Assembly: GCA_021802115.1 (NCBI GenBank)
Contig: JAKABA010000014.1
Location: 1 to 52,450 of the forward strand
Source of the DNA: a bacterium
Lineage (GTDB): Bacteria > Chloroflexota > Dormibacteria > UBA8260 > Bog-877
Reading direction: 5' to 3'
Length of the DNA: 52,450 nt
Shown here: positions 15,515-24,206 of the stretch, piece by piece
How the letters are laid out: every line of letters begins with the position of its first letter
How positions within the stretch are numbered: the stretch's first letter is position 1
Notes under the pieces: model-generated
Told to the model about the DNA's origin: nothing
Databases searched by the model: none
Seen by the model: the letters and a program-made list of their open reading frames with translations, nothing else
Position numbers and translations under genes: made by a program

Positions 15515-16462
15515 ATGCTGCCCTCGGCTGTGATCCTGCTGGCGGTCCTCGCCTCGGGCCTGGCCGGCGCCACCGCCACGATGCTGATCCTGGACGGCGC
15601 GCGAACCTCACTCGGTTCAGGAGCGGTGGTCCGCACCTCCGACTCGCGGCTCGGTCTCGAGCGACGGATCGCCAAAGTCCGCTCGGCAATCTCGGACTGG
15701 CGGGGCTGGCTGCCAGGGCTCGGCCTGGGGCTGGCGGCCGGCATCGGAGCCTACCTGGTGCTGGGACTGGTGCTGCCGGCGGCGGTGGTGGGGGCCCTGG
15801 GGTGGATCGGCCTGGGTGCTCTCTCCCATTGGCGGGAGATGGGCAGGAGGGCCCGCCAGCGCGAGGCCCTGGTGGCTGCGGTCGACCTGCTCGGCCAGCT
15901 GCTTCCCGCCGGGCACGGGGTGCGGCAGTCCATCCAGGTGCTGGCCGAGAGCGGGCCCCTCGAGCTGAGGCCGGAACTGGCCGTGGTGGTGGCCAGGGTG
16001 CGCGAGAGCTCCCTCGAGCAGGCTCTGCTGGAGGCCGAGATCCGACTGTGGCAACCTCTCTTCACGCTGCTGGCGACCACCCTGGCGGTCGGGGGTCGGT
16101 CGGGAGGACGCCTCACCCCACTGCTGGAGGAGCTGTCACGGGCGGCCCACCAGGTCGAGGCTGCTCAGAGCCAACTGCGCGCCGAGCAGGCGCAGGGACG
16201 CTTCGGGGCGCTGGTGATCGCGGTGATGCCGCTGGCCCTGATCGCTGGCCTCAGGGTGGTCAATCCCAGTTACTTGAAACCCTATTCGACCCCCCTTGGC
16301 CAGTTGGTGCTGGCCCTGCTGCTGGCGACCATCGTGGCCGGCTACCTGTGGATGCTCCGGATCCTGCGCATCCCCGACCTTGATGTGATCGAGATTGCGG
16401 ACGCTCCAGGCCCACGCCGACAGCCAGCCCCGGCACGTGGCCGCGATTGGGGGCGGGCGTGA
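15515..16462 (+). CDS. tadB: TadB-like inner membrane platform protein
   Basis: A 315-residue protein with an N-terminal helix (about 3-25), a paired helix region (about 68-105), a T2SSF cytoplasmic domain with VDLLGQLLPAGHGVRQSIQV and LEELSRAAHQVEAAQSQLRAE, and two C-terminal helices ending about residue 290. This is the TadB layout. It starts 10 bases after tadA and overlaps tadC by GTGA. A Pro/Arg-rich tail follows the last helix. Confidence 0.88.
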   Translation: MLPSAVILLAVLASGLAGATATMLILDGARTSLGSGAVVRTSDSRLGLERRIAKVRSAISDWRGWLPGLGLGLAAGIGAYLVLGLVLPAAVVGALGWIGLGALSHWREMGRRARQREALVAAVDLLGQLLPAGHGVRQSIQVLAESGPLELRPELAVVVARVRESSLEQALLEAEIRLWQPLFTLLATTLAVGGRSGGRLTPLLEELSRAAHQVEAAQSQLRAEQAQGRFGALVIAVMPLALIAGLRVVNPSYLKPYSTPLGQLVLALLLATIVAGYLWMLRILRIPDLDVIEIADAPGPRRQPAPARGRDWGRA

Positions 16463-17436
16463 TCACCAGCTGGGAGCTCCCGGCTCCGATAGAGTTCGCC
16501 CCCAGAGCCGGATCCATCTTGACGCCCTTGGGCATGTCCCCCGACTGGCTACCGCTGGTCGTGGCTGCGGCTTTGGCCATCGGCGCCGGGGCTGGCGCCT
16601 GCGTCTGGCTATGGCCGGGGCGACCGAGCTGGGGAGGCTGGGTGGGCCGGCGAACGGCCCACCGACGGGCGCCTGCGGGCCGGCGCCCCGGACACGGCCT
16701 GCCACTGCTCGGGCGTGCGGCGGCTGCCGGCGAGCTGCTGGCCGGCCGCCTGCTGCCCGGCCAGACACGATCCGCCCTGCTGGGCCTGCTCCAGCGTGGC
16801 GGGGTAGACTCCAGCCCCGAGCAGGTGGTTGTGGAGCAGACCCTGCTCACGCTGGGGGCCGCGGTACTGTTGGCTATCCCCGCCGCCTTGGGCGTGCTCC
16901 CGCTGTCGATGGTGCCCCTGGTCCTGCTGCTCCCACCCGCCAAGGGTTTACGGTTGCTGCGGGCGGCGCGCAACCGCCGCTGGGCCACGCTGGCGCAACT
17001 GCCCATCCTGGTCGACCTTATGGCCCTGGAGCAGAGTGGTGGAGGGGTCGGCGCCCGCCGGGCCATGGAGTTGGTGGTGGCGCGAGTCAGGGGCGACGCC
17101 GCCGCGATCCTGCGCGAGTGCCTGAGCCGCTCCGCGGCCTCTGGCACACCGCCCCTGGACCGGCAGTTGGAGGACGGCGCCGAGAGAATGCGGATCCCCG
17201 CGCTGGCCGCGCTGGCCGCGGTCATCCGGCTGCAGCGGGAGGATGGGATCTCCACCGCCTCCCCCCTGGGCAACCTGGCTCGGAGTTTGCGAGACGGCCA
17301 GCGCGACGATCTGACCAGCCGGGGTCGGCGGGCGCTGGTCTCGATGCTCCTCCCAGTCGCCCTGTGCATCCTGCTGCCCTTCATCGTGATCATCCTTTAC
17401 CCAGCCCTGGAGCGGCTGGCCGGGGCCTTCCAGTGA
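16459..17436 (+). CDS. tadC: TadC-like inner membrane platform protein
   Basis: A 325-residue T2SSF-family protein. One helix lies at about 33-55, another pair near 130-170, then the cytoplasmic domain (LPILVDLMALEQSGGGVGAR, then a helix with IRLQREDGISTASPLGNLAR), and a terminal helix (MLLPVALCILLPFIVIIL). GTG 16459 overlaps the tadB stop, which decides the start over the frame opening at 16447. It pairs with TadB in the platform. Confidence 0.88.
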   Translation: MITSWELPAPIEFAPRAGSILTPLGMSPDWLPLVVAAALAIGAGAGACVWLWPGRPSWGGWVGRRTAHRRAPAGRRPGHGLPLLGRAAAAGELLAGRLLPGQTRSALLGLLQRGGVDSSPEQVVVEQTLLTLGAAVLLAIPAALGVLPLSMVPLVLLLPPAKGLRLLRAARNRRWATLAQLPILVDLMALEQSGGGVGARRAMELVVARVRGDAAAILRECLSRSAASGTPPLDRQLEDGAERMRIPALAALAAVIRLQREDGISTASPLGNLARSLRDGQRDDLTSRGRRALVSMLLPVALCILLPFIVIILYPALERLAGAFQ

Positions 17437-18098
17437 ATTCCGGGAAGCAGTCGGGGCAGGCCATGGTGGAGTTCGCGGTCGGGGTCGCCATCTTCCTGCT
17501 GGCCACCCTCGGAGCAGTCCAGCTCGGGCTCTCGGCCCTGGCCCAGGAGGGCCTCCAGAGCGCGGCTCTGACCGGCGCCAGGATCGCCTCGGCCGGACCA
17601 CTGCCGGGAGATCCGATGCAGCGGCTGTCCGCCGGCCGTGCGGCGGCCATCGCCGCCATCGCCGCCGACTCGATGGGCCTGGCCGAGGTCACTGGCTGCC
17701 CATCCGGGTCGTCAGATGGGTGCGGGGTCGGAACCATCTGCGTCGCCTACCACAACGGCATCTCCCAGCCCGGCACCGGCCTGCCCTGCGCCCAGGTCAG
17801 GGGCAAGTCGGGGGAGACGTATGGACCCGCCCCCTATGAGCTGGATGGCCGGCAGAACCCCGGCTGCCCGGCGGGGCCTTGCTTCGGCGCGTCGCGAGCC
17901 ATGGCGGCCTGCGCGACGGCGGCTGCTCCAGGGCGGCTGCGCGTCTGTGTGGCCTACACCAGCTGGCCGCCGCTGGCGGTCGACATCTGGATCACCGGCG
18001 GTCTCCGCACCATCACACCGTGGCTCAGTTCGACCGGCCTCGACGTCGAGCCGGTAAGCGTGCGTTTGCGACTTCAGGTCGAGGCATTCTCCTCGTGA
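17433..18098 (+). CDS. tadE: TadE-like pseudopilin
   Basis: A 221-residue protein. The N-terminus (GQAMVEFAVGVAIFLLATLG) is the TadE motif: a short leader, a Glu five residues on from Gly-Gln-Ala, then a hydrophobic helix. The long periplasmic-side domain has several Cys pairs (GCPSGSSDGCG, GCPAGPC), suggesting disulphides outside the membrane. GTG 17433 overlaps the tadC stop. TadE-like proteins are minor pilins needed for assembly. Confidence 0.82.
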   Translation: MNSGKQSGQAMVEFAVGVAIFLLATLGAVQLGLSALAQEGLQSAALTGARIASAGPLPGDPMQRLSAGRAAAIAAIAADSMGLAEVTGCPSGSSDGCGVGTICVAYHNGISQPGTGLPCAQVRGKSGETYGPAPYELDGRQNPGCPAGPCFGASRAMAACATAAAPGRLRVCVAYTSWPPLAVDIWITGGLRTITPWLSSTGLDVEPVSVRLRLQVEAFSS

Positions 18099-18673
18099 TC
18101 CAGACGCGACGGCGAACGGCTGGCCAAGCCCTGGTCGAGCTGGCCCTGGTGCTGCCGCTGACGCTGCTGCTTGGCTGCGGAGCGGTCGCGATCGTTCAGT
18201 TGGCGCGTACCCAGATGGCGCTGAGCACGGCCGCCAGCGCAAGTGCCCTGGTCGCCGCCCGGGCGGTGGATGCGGTCCAGGCCTGCCAGCAGGCGCATCT
18301 AGAACTGGCACTCGTGCTCGCCGATTCGGGCGGCCTGCTGCCGGCGCACCTCCACGATGCCACGGGCGGCAGTTGCGTGGGTTCCATCCCCGTGGCGGCC
18401 ACGCTGCCCACCTCGGACGGCAAGGGCTCCGAGGTCATCTGGCTCGGCTTCGGGTCTCCGACGGACACCTTCTGCCGCGCTGGAGGCGTCCCCGGCCGTG
18501 GCGGGGTGACGGACGGGGATGTGGTGGTAGTGGTCGCGTATCGACCTGATCTGAGGTGGATTCCTGTGGTGGGAGCCTGGCTGTCGCCTTCCCTGACAGC
18601 TTCCGCCACCGACAAGGTCGACCCCTTTCGCAGTCGGGACCCGTCCCAGGACCAGACCGGTGACGGCTGCTGA
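18095..18673 (+). CDS. Second TadE-like pseudopilin
   Basis: A 192-residue protein starting at GTG 18095, overlapping the previous stop. The TadE-type start is GQALVELALVLPLTLLLGCG, followed by an extended alpha helix with many Ala. Three Cys residues in the outer domain could form a bond with the previous protein. In full Tad loci this position is taken by TadF or a second TadE. Assignment to TadF specifically is not certain. Confidence 0.75.
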   Translation: MIQTRRRTAGQALVELALVLPLTLLLGCGAVAIVQLARTQMALSTAASASALVAARAVDAVQACQQAHLELALVLADSGGLLPAHLHDATGGSCVGSIPVAATLPTSDGKGSEVIWLGFGSPTDTFCRAGGVPGRGGVTDGDVVVVVAYRPDLRWIPVVGAWLSPSLTASATDKVDPFRSRDPSQDQTGDGC

Positions 18674-19250
18674 CGCGGGCCGCGAGGCCGGCCAGATTCT
18701 GCCCCTGTTCGCCCTGCTGCTGGCGCTACTGCTACTGCCGATCACAGCCCTGGCGGTGGACGGGGGCTTACTCCTGTCGGCCCATGCTGGGGTGGTGGCC
18801 ACCGCGCAGAGCGCCGCCCAGTCTGGAGCCGAGGCCGTCGACGTGATCGCGCTGGACCGCTCGGGCATGTTTCAACTGTGCGGAGCGCCGGATGGCAACC
18901 CCACCTGCGGCAATGGGGTGGGCGATGTGGCGGAGGTGGTGACGTCCGTGGTCGATGCCGGGTTGTCGGGACCCTGGCTGACCTGTCAGCAGGTGGCCTC
19001 CTCCGATCTGACTCCCACGCGGGGGCACCGCCGCGGCTGTGAGGTGGCTCTGCTCGGAGCCTGCCCGGGAGGGTCCGGTTCGGTCGGACCTGGGATCGGC
19101 CAGGGAGTCGCCGTGCTGGTGTGGCAGACCTCGCAAATGCCATTGCTGGCGATCGGGGCCTGGAGCTCTATCCTGATCCAGGGGCGGGCGACCGCCTGGA
19201 TGGCTCATGGCTTCGGACAGCCGTTACCGAACCCTCCGGCCCCATGCTGA
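18660..19250 (+). CDS. TadG-like pilus protein
   Basis: A 196-residue protein. The N-terminus (AGQILPLFALLLALLLLPIT, then ALAVDGGLLLSAHAGV) is the putative Flp pilus-assembly TadG N-terminal domain, with the helix at about 10-30. The von Willebrand-type domain found in large TadG proteins is missing; the C-terminus is short. It overlaps the preceding gene by 14 bases and the following by 7. Confidence 0.72.
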   Translation: MTAADAGREAGQILPLFALLLALLLLPITALAVDGGLLLSAHAGVVATAQSAAQSGAEAVDVIALDRSGMFQLCGAPDGNPTCGNGVGDVAEVVTSVVDAGLSGPWLTCQQVASSDLTPTRGHRRGCEVALLGACPGGSGSVGPGIGQGVAVLVWQTSQMPLLAIGAWSSILIQGRATAWMAHGFGQPLPNPPAPC

Positions 19251-20344
19251 CTCTGCCGTCAGGGGCGCCCCCGCCCGGGAGTTTGCCGCCACCGCCCGAG
19301 GTGCCCCAGCGCGCGGTCCTCGCCTGGCAACGGCCGGGAGAGGCAAGACCACAACGCCAGGTCCCCAGCCACCCCCTCTTCTGCTTGGCCGAGCCAGAAC
19401 CGGCCCCAACCAGAAGCCGGGGGCCGAGTCGGCGCTGGGCGAACCTCCCTCCAGTCGAGGTTGCCCGCCGCCTGCTCGCGGCCGGGAGCGGTGACCGCAT
19501 CCCGCCCTGGGCTGGTGGGGGGCCCGCCTCCGACGGTGGTCGGGGAGCGGGACGCCCTCTGGTCCTGATGGTCGCCGGTGGACGCGGAGGGAGTGGCCGC
19601 TCCACTCTGGCTCTCGACATCGCGTGGGCCATCTCCAGCCAGCACAGCGGCCACCAGACTCTGCTTGTGGATGCCGACGAGTTCAGTCCGAGTCTGGACC
19701 TGCGGCTGGGCGTGGCCGAGGAGGATCTGGATCGGCTGCCGTCTGCGAGGGTGGACCAGGTGCTGCTTCGGTTGCCCGATCTGGCGACGGGCAACCCCCG
19801 CCTTGAAGGCATCCTCTGGACCGACCCCCAGCACTCGCTGCGAGCGCTCTTCAGCTCCTGGCCCGGGCGGCAGGCGCCTACGGTCGGCGCCGAGCACCTT
19901 GACTATCTGCTCCAGTACCTGATCCAGCCAGCTTTCGAGGTGGTGGTGGTGGATGGAGGGCCGCGGCCCGGAGCCAGCGGCTCTCAGGCACGTTTCTGGG
20001 CCAGCCGCTCCCACCTGTTCCTGCTGCCGCTGAGGCCGTCGCCGGCCGATGCGCGGTCGGCGTGCCAGGTCCTGCAGGTGCTGGAGAAGGAATTCGGAGT
20101 TGGCCCCGACCGCTGCCGAGGGGTGGTCGCGCTGGCTCCTGGCGAGTCGATTCGACGCTGGCATCGCCAGCCTGCCCTGGACGGTCTCGCACTCTGGCCG
20201 CGGCCCTGGGCCCAACGCAGCGCCGCCCTGGCGGAGGCACGCCACCTCCCGCTTGCCCAGGTCGACCGCAAAGTCGCGACTGCCACGGCCAATCTGGCCG
20301 CCGACCTCTGGGCGGCTACCAGGGAGGGCGGGCCAGGTGGCTGA
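19244..20344 (+). CDS. Second ParA/MinD-like protein in the Tad operon, altered P-loop
   Basis: A 366-residue protein with a Pro-rich, low-complexity N-terminal 100 residues and then a ParA-type fold: P-loop AGGRGGSGRSTLALD, Walker A' LLVDADEFSPSLDLRLG, and VVVDGGPRPGASG as the Walker B region. Both Lys of the deviant P-loop motif are Arg. It is the second such protein of this operon. ATG 19244 overlaps the previous stop (ATGCTGA); the frame opening at 19121 would overlap too far. It may partner TadZ as a heterodimer, an idea based on shared context only. Confidence 0.7.
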   Translation: MLTLPSGAPPPGSLPPPPEVPQRAVLAWQRPGEARPQRQVPSHPLFCLAEPEPAPTRSRGPSRRWANLPPVEVARRLLAAGSGDRIPPWAGGGPASDGGRGAGRPLVLMVAGGRGGSGRSTLALDIAWAISSQHSGHQTLLVDADEFSPSLDLRLGVAEEDLDRLPSARVDQVLLRLPDLATGNPRLEGILWTDPQHSLRALFSSWPGRQAPTVGAEHLDYLLQYLIQPAFEVVVVDGGPRPGASGSQARFWASRSHLFLLPLRPSPADARSACQVLQVLEKEFGVGPDRCRGVVALAPGESIRRWHRQPALDGLALWPRPWAQRSAALAEARHLPLAQVDRKVATATANLAADLWAATREGGPGG

Positions 20345-20795
20345 GTTCGGCTGGCTGCGGACGCAATTCCGCCCTCAGGGTCAGCTCCGGCGCCAGGGTA
20401 TGGAGCAGACCACCGCCCGACTGCGTCAGCTGGTGGATGGGTTGGAGGCAGCCGTCGGCAGCGGGGACGACGTCGCGCTGGTCCGCTACCTTGGTCCTCA
20501 GCTGACCGCCAGGATGCTGGCTGCAGCCGCCGGCTTCCGTCGCCAGGGGGTGGTTTGGCGACCCGCCCGATCCGGGCTGCGCTGGAGCCCCTGTCGGCGA
20601 GCCCCGGATGGTCCCGGCCTGGCCTGGCTGCGGTTGCGACTCGAGGACCGCACCCGCTGCGAGTACCCCGAGGGAACGGTCGCCGCCCCGCTGCGGACCC
20701 GCGAGGTGGACGTCGAGCTGGACACCACCGGCGTCCCCTGGAAGCTGTGCCGGGTAGTCGAGCGCCCGGGGGTCGAGGACTGGACCGGGAGTTAG
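20337..20795 (+). CDS. Unknown 152-residue protein, last gene of the Tad operon
   Basis: From GTG 20337 (overlapping the previous stop by 8 bases) a soluble 152-residue protein is encoded. It has a helical N-terminus (TTARLRQLVDGLEAAVGSGD, then a stretch with ALVRYLGPQLTARMLAAAAG) and a beta-rich C-terminus (AWLRLRLEDRTRCEYPEGTV, DVELDTTGVPWKLCRVVERP). This resembles the general layout of Tim44-like/NTF2-like folds but no motif settles it. Its overlap implies a role in the same machine. It meets the Eis-like gene tail to tail with a 4-base overlap. Confidence 0.6.
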   Translation: MAEFGWLRTQFRPQGQLRRQGMEQTTARLRQLVDGLEAAVGSGDDVALVRYLGPQLTARMLAAAAGFRRQGVVWRPARSGLRWSPCRRAPDGPGLAWLRLRLEDRTRCEYPEGTVAAPLRTREVDVELDTTGVPWKLCRVVERPGVEDWTGS

Positions 20796-22057
20796 AAATC
20801 CTCGAAGCACCAGGGAGGAGGGTCCCACGCCAACAGGTCGTCGGCCCTGCGGGCGGCGGCTGGATCGCCCATCGACAACCTCCCGGCCGCCGCCAGATCG
20901 GTCAGGCACCGCTGGCCCAAACAAGCCGAGCTGAGCTCTGAGACGCCCAGGATCAGGTCCGGGCTGGACTCGGTCCTCCGGCACTCCCCGACACCGTTGG
21001 CAACGTGGAGACGGAACCGCCCCTCGGCGAGATGTTCGACCGGGTCTGACACCTCGATGGTCAGGTCGCCGTCACGCTGGTAGCGGCGGGCGGACAGGAC
21101 CTCGGGAACATCAATAATCCTGGCCCAGATGGTCGTGCCCAGGCCCAGCTCCAACGCCTGGGGGTCCTTGGCGAGCCAGAGGATGGGGTCGTCCAGCGGC
21201 CGCAGCCCTCGCCCCGAGGCCTCCACCCGGTGCACCAGGTCGACCGCTAGGCAATAACGCCACATATCGGCGGCTGCTCCCGGCGCGTTAGCCACCATCT
21301 CGGAGATCAGAAGGGTAGACCGCGCACCGAGGGCGGACCAGGCCTGGCGGATCCGGTAGACAAGGTAGCCGTCGTCCCCGCCGTCGCCTTGATGGACGAC
21401 CAGGAAGAGCCTGGCCTCATCCCGGGGCAGGTGAGGATCGTCCTCCGAGAGGGACATCTCCCAGGCGCGCTGGTCGCGGCCAATGGTCCCGGGTCGGCTT
21501 TGGAGCAGGTGATCATGGAGTGGAGGAAAGCGCCGCAACGCCTCGTCGCGACCCACCATGCGCAGTGACCCTGACATCGGGAGGGGAACCAGCTGGGCGC
21601 GAGGATGCTCCAGCGCGACCCGCCAGGACCGAGCCGCCGGCCCGAACCCGAACCGCGAGTAGATGGCCCCCTCCGAGGCCCACAGGACGGCCATCGCCAA
21701 GCCCTGGTCGCGAGCCCCCAGGAGTTGGCGGGTCATCATTTCGCGGAGCAGGCCCCGGCGCCGGTGGGTGGGCAGCACCCCGACCGCGGTGACGCCGCTG
21801 GCGGTGACCACCGTTCCCGGCAGGGCCAGCTCCAGCGGGAAGGCCAGAGAGCTGCCCACCATCTGACCGTCGGCGAAGGCAGCGATCGTCTCCTGGGGCC
21901 TGACTCGCTCCCGGAACCAGCGCTCATGCCAGGGGTCAGCGCGCTCACCGAAGGCGGTGAGGTTGACGTCGGCGAACTGGGCGAGCTCCTCGGGGCGAAT
22001 GGAGCGGAACTCGACTGGCACGGCGGCGATGATACCTCCCGTCCGCGGCCCAGACAT
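20792..22057 (-). CDS. Eis-like GNAT N-acetyltransferase
   Basis: A 421-residue protein with the three-part Eis layout: an N-terminal GNAT domain with the acetyl-CoA loop in VGVLPTHRRRGLLREMM, a second GNAT-like middle part, and a C-terminal SCP2-like domain (DLTIEVSDPVEHLAEGRFRL; C-terminus WCFEDF). In Eis enzymes the terminal carboxylate acts in catalysis. Family members acetylate aminoglycosides and other amines, but the natural substrate varies. Start ATG 22057 is chosen because the fold begins just after; the frame continues to 22177. It is divergent from another acetyltransferase. Confidence 0.85.
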   Translation of the reverse strand: MSGPRTGGIIAAVPVEFRSIRPEELAQFADVNLTAFGERADPWHERWFRERVRPQETIAAFADGQMVGSSLAFPLELALPGTVVTASGVTAVGVLPTHRRRGLLREMMTRQLLGARDQGLAMAVLWASEGAIYSRFGFGPAARSWRVALEHPRAQLVPLPMSGSLRMVGRDEALRRFPPLHDHLLQSRPGTIGRDQRAWEMSLSEDDPHLPRDEARLFLVVHQGDGGDDGYLVYRIRQAWSALGARSTLLISEMVANAPGAAADMWRYCLAVDLVHRVEASGRGLRPLDDPILWLAKDPQALELGLGTTIWARIIDVPEVLSARRYQRDGDLTIEVSDPVEHLAEGRFRLHVANGVGECRRTESSPDLILGVSELSSACLGQRCLTDLAAAGRLSMGDPAAARRADDLLAWDPPPWCFEDF

Positions 22058-22178
22058 GGCTCCACCTCTCGATGACGTGGCGCTCGCGGCGGCCAGCGCC
22101 CCGGGCGAGCGGGGTCCGCTTGCGTCTCTGGCATACTCCAGGGACTCTTTGGCGGCGATTGTGCGGGTGGAGGGCACG

Positions 22179-22760
22179 GTGTCCGGGGATCTCTTCAGGG
22201 GCCAGCTGGTACGCCTGTGTGCACCTCGTGCCGAGGATGCCGATGTCCTGGCCCGCTGGAGTGAGGATGGGGCCTACCGGCGCCAGGCTGACACCGATGC
22301 CCCACGGCCCAGAACCGCCGACCACTTCCGGGAGCGGGACGAGTTGTCGGGCTCAGACCCGGACACCTTCGAGTTTCGCATCCGCACCCTCGATGACGAT
22401 CGACTGGTGGGCTTCGTCGCGGTCTGTCGCATCGAGTGGGCCAACCGTCATGGTTGGGTGGCGGTCGGCCTTGGCGAGGTTGCCGACCGACGCCGCGGGT
22501 ACGGCGCAGAGGCGGTTTCGATGCTGCTGAAATATGCCTTTCACGAACTCGGTCTGCACCGTCTCAGCCTGGACGTGATCGCCAGCAACGAGGCCGCCAT
22601 CTCCCTGTACCGCAAGTTGGGGTTCCAGGAGGAAGGGCGGCTCCGTGAGCGCGTGCTGCGCGACGGGCAAGCGGTGGACCTGATCTACATGGGGCTGCTT
22701 TGCCACGATTGGGAGAGCGCCCAGTCGGCCCCCGCCTCCGCGCCCCCCCTGGAAGGCTGA
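22179..22760 (+). CDS. RimJ/RimL-type GNAT acetyltransferase
   Basis: A 193-residue GNAT protein. LVRLCAPRAEDADVLARWSE is the typical N-terminal strand of RimJ/RimL-like enzymes; the acetyl-CoA motif is GLGEVADRRRGYGAEAVSML, and SNEAAISLYRKLGFQEEGRL is the conserved C-terminal block. Such enzymes acetylate protein N-termini or small amines. The frame opens at 21957 but overlaps the divergent gene; GTG 22179 follows GGAGGG and starts the fold cleanly. GTG at 22161 or 22167 is possible. Confidence 0.8.
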   Translation: MSGDLFRGQLVRLCAPRAEDADVLARWSEDGAYRRQADTDAPRPRTADHFRERDELSGSDPDTFEFRIRTLDDDRLVGFVAVCRIEWANRHGWVAVGLGEVADRRRGYGAEAVSMLLKYAFHELGLHRLSLDVIASNEAAISLYRKLGFQEEGRLRERVLRDGQAVDLIYMGLLCHDWESAQSAPASAPPLEG

Positions 22761-22766
22761 ACGGTC

Positions 22767-23453
22767 GTGCCCGGGCGCCCACCGCCCCCCCTGGAGCCCC
22801 CGCAGCCAGGCTTCCAAGTGTTCTTCCAGAGAGGCAACTCGGTGCGCGCCTCGGATGCGGATCGAGAACAGGTGACCAGCCAGCTCTCTGAGCACCATGT
22901 CGCCGGCCGGCTCACCACCGACGAGCTGAGGGAGCGCACCAATCGGGCCCTGGACGCAAGGACGATCGGGGAGCTCAAGGCAGTGATGGCCGACCTGCCG
23001 GGCAGCTTCGCCACCCCGATGAACCCGTGGGAAGCCGTGCTCTCAAGGCGCAACCGAGGACCCTTTCCCGGCCTCGGCTACGGAGGCTTCTGGGCTAAGG
23101 CGGGTGGCCTCTGGGCGGACGTGCTGGCAATCACCGGCATCTCAGCTGTCCTGGACCCCTTGGCAGCGGGCGTCCACCTGGGCGCTCTCATTGCCCTCAC
23201 CCCAGCGGTCTACTTCGTCGGTTTCTGGGGCGGATTCGGCCGCAGCCCGGGAATGTGGTTGGTGGGAATCAGGGTCGTGCGGGCTGAGGACGGCGGCCGC
23301 CTAGGGTTCAGACGCAGCCTGCTGCGGGCCGCCGGCTACCTGCTCGATCTGGCGTCCTGCTTCGTCGGGTTCGGTTGGGCGGCGCTGGATCCCCACCGCC
23401 AGGGCTGGCACGACAAGATCGCCGGCAGCTATGTGGTCCGGCGTCTGCGCTGA
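22767..23453 (+). CDS. DUF1707-RDD membrane protein
   Basis: A 228-residue protein. Residues about 27-75 are a DUF1707 domain (VRASDADREQVTSQLSEHHV, then GRLTTDELRERTNRALDART), a cytoplasmic module common in actinobacteria. Residues about 105-228 are an RDD domain (AGGLWADVLAITGI, later GFGRSPGMWLVGIRVV and AALDPHRQGWHDKIAG) with three membrane helices. Function is unknown; RDD proteins may move small solutes. It follows the acetyltransferase by 6 bases, so they may be cotranscribed. Its last 153 bases overlap the antisense ECF S-component gene. Confidence 0.85.
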   Translation: MPGRPPPPLEPPQPGFQVFFQRGNSVRASDADREQVTSQLSEHHVAGRLTTDELRERTNRALDARTIGELKAVMADLPGSFATPMNPWEAVLSRRNRGPFPGLGYGGFWAKAGGLWADVLAITGISAVLDPLAAGVHLGALIALTPAVYFVGFWGGFGRSPGMWLVGIRVVRAEDGGRLGFRRSLLRAAGYLLDLASCFVGFGWAALDPHRQGWHDKIAGSYVVRRLR

Positions 23454-24206
23454 TTCGAAGGCCCGCTCCGGCACTGGCCATTGGAGTTGGAAGCGGCGTC
23501 CGATCCGATGCAGACCGGCCAGTATCGGCAGGCCCAGGAGCGCGACCATGAGAGCATTGCCGACGGCTCGGAAAGTGTCGTACCCGAACGACGTCACCAG
23601 GTAGTAGCGGGCGAACCTCGCCAAGGCGGGTAACGGCGCCAGCCCGGGACTCCAGCCGAGCCCGGGCGAGCCTGCGAAAAAGGTCCAGTTCCACACGTCC
23701 ATGACCACTCCGAACCCAAATCCGGTCACCACCCCGACCAGAGCCAGGCTCAGCACGTCCGCCCGGGTGGGCCTGCTTCCGGCCCGCAGACGCCCCGCCC
23801 AACCGGCCAGCAGGCCCACCCAGCCGAGGGCGAACAGCTGGTAGGGGACCCAGGGGCCCAGGCCGCCGGTCGCCAGGGCAGAGGTGAGCAGGGAGCCGGC
23901 ACCGACCAGGAAGCCGAAGCTCGGCCCGAGGGCGTACCCCGCGCAGAGGACCAGCAGGAATATGGGGCTGAAGCCACCAATCCCGGTCACCAGGGCGGCC
24001 CGCAGGGCGGCGTCAGCGGCACTCAGGGCCGCCAGCAGGGAGAGCGAGCGCGAGTCCAGCCGGCGAGTGCCGACCTCGAACACGAGCAGGGCCAGAACGG
24101 AGCCCAGACCGATGGCCAGGGCCGGGGTGCTGGCAGGCAGTCCCAGGCCCACGAAGGGCCAGAGGAAGAGCCCCATGCCCAGCAGGCTCACGAGCAGCAG
24201 GATCAC
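23301..24206 (-). CDS. ECF transporter S component, probably for cobalamin
   Basis: A 301-residue membrane protein with six or so helices in the first 240 residues (LVSLLGMGLFLWPFVGLGL, FSPIFLLVLCAGYALGPSFG, a later stretch with GVVTGFGFGVVMDVWNWTFF), typical of ECF substrate-binding subunits. It is the last gene of a four-gene operon headed by a cobalamin riboswitch, so vitamin B12 or a precursor is the likely substrate. GTG overlaps the EcfA stop. The last 50 residues are polar and antisense to the RDD gene; the membrane domain does not need them. Confidence 0.8.
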   Translation of the reverse strand: MILLLVSLLGMGLFLWPFVGLGLPASTPALAIGLGSVLALLVFEVGTRRLDSRSLSLLAALSAADAALRAALVTGIGGFSPIFLLVLCAGYALGPSFGFLVGAGSLLTSALATGGLGPWVPYQLFALGWVGLLAGWAGRLRAGSRPTRADVLSLALVGVVTGFGFGVVMDVWNWTFFAGSPGLGWSPGLAPLPALARFARYYLVTSFGYDTFRAVGNALMVALLGLPILAGLHRIGRRFQLQWPVPERAFESAQTPDHIAAGDLVVPALAVGIQRRPTEPDEAGRQIEQVAGGPQQAASEP

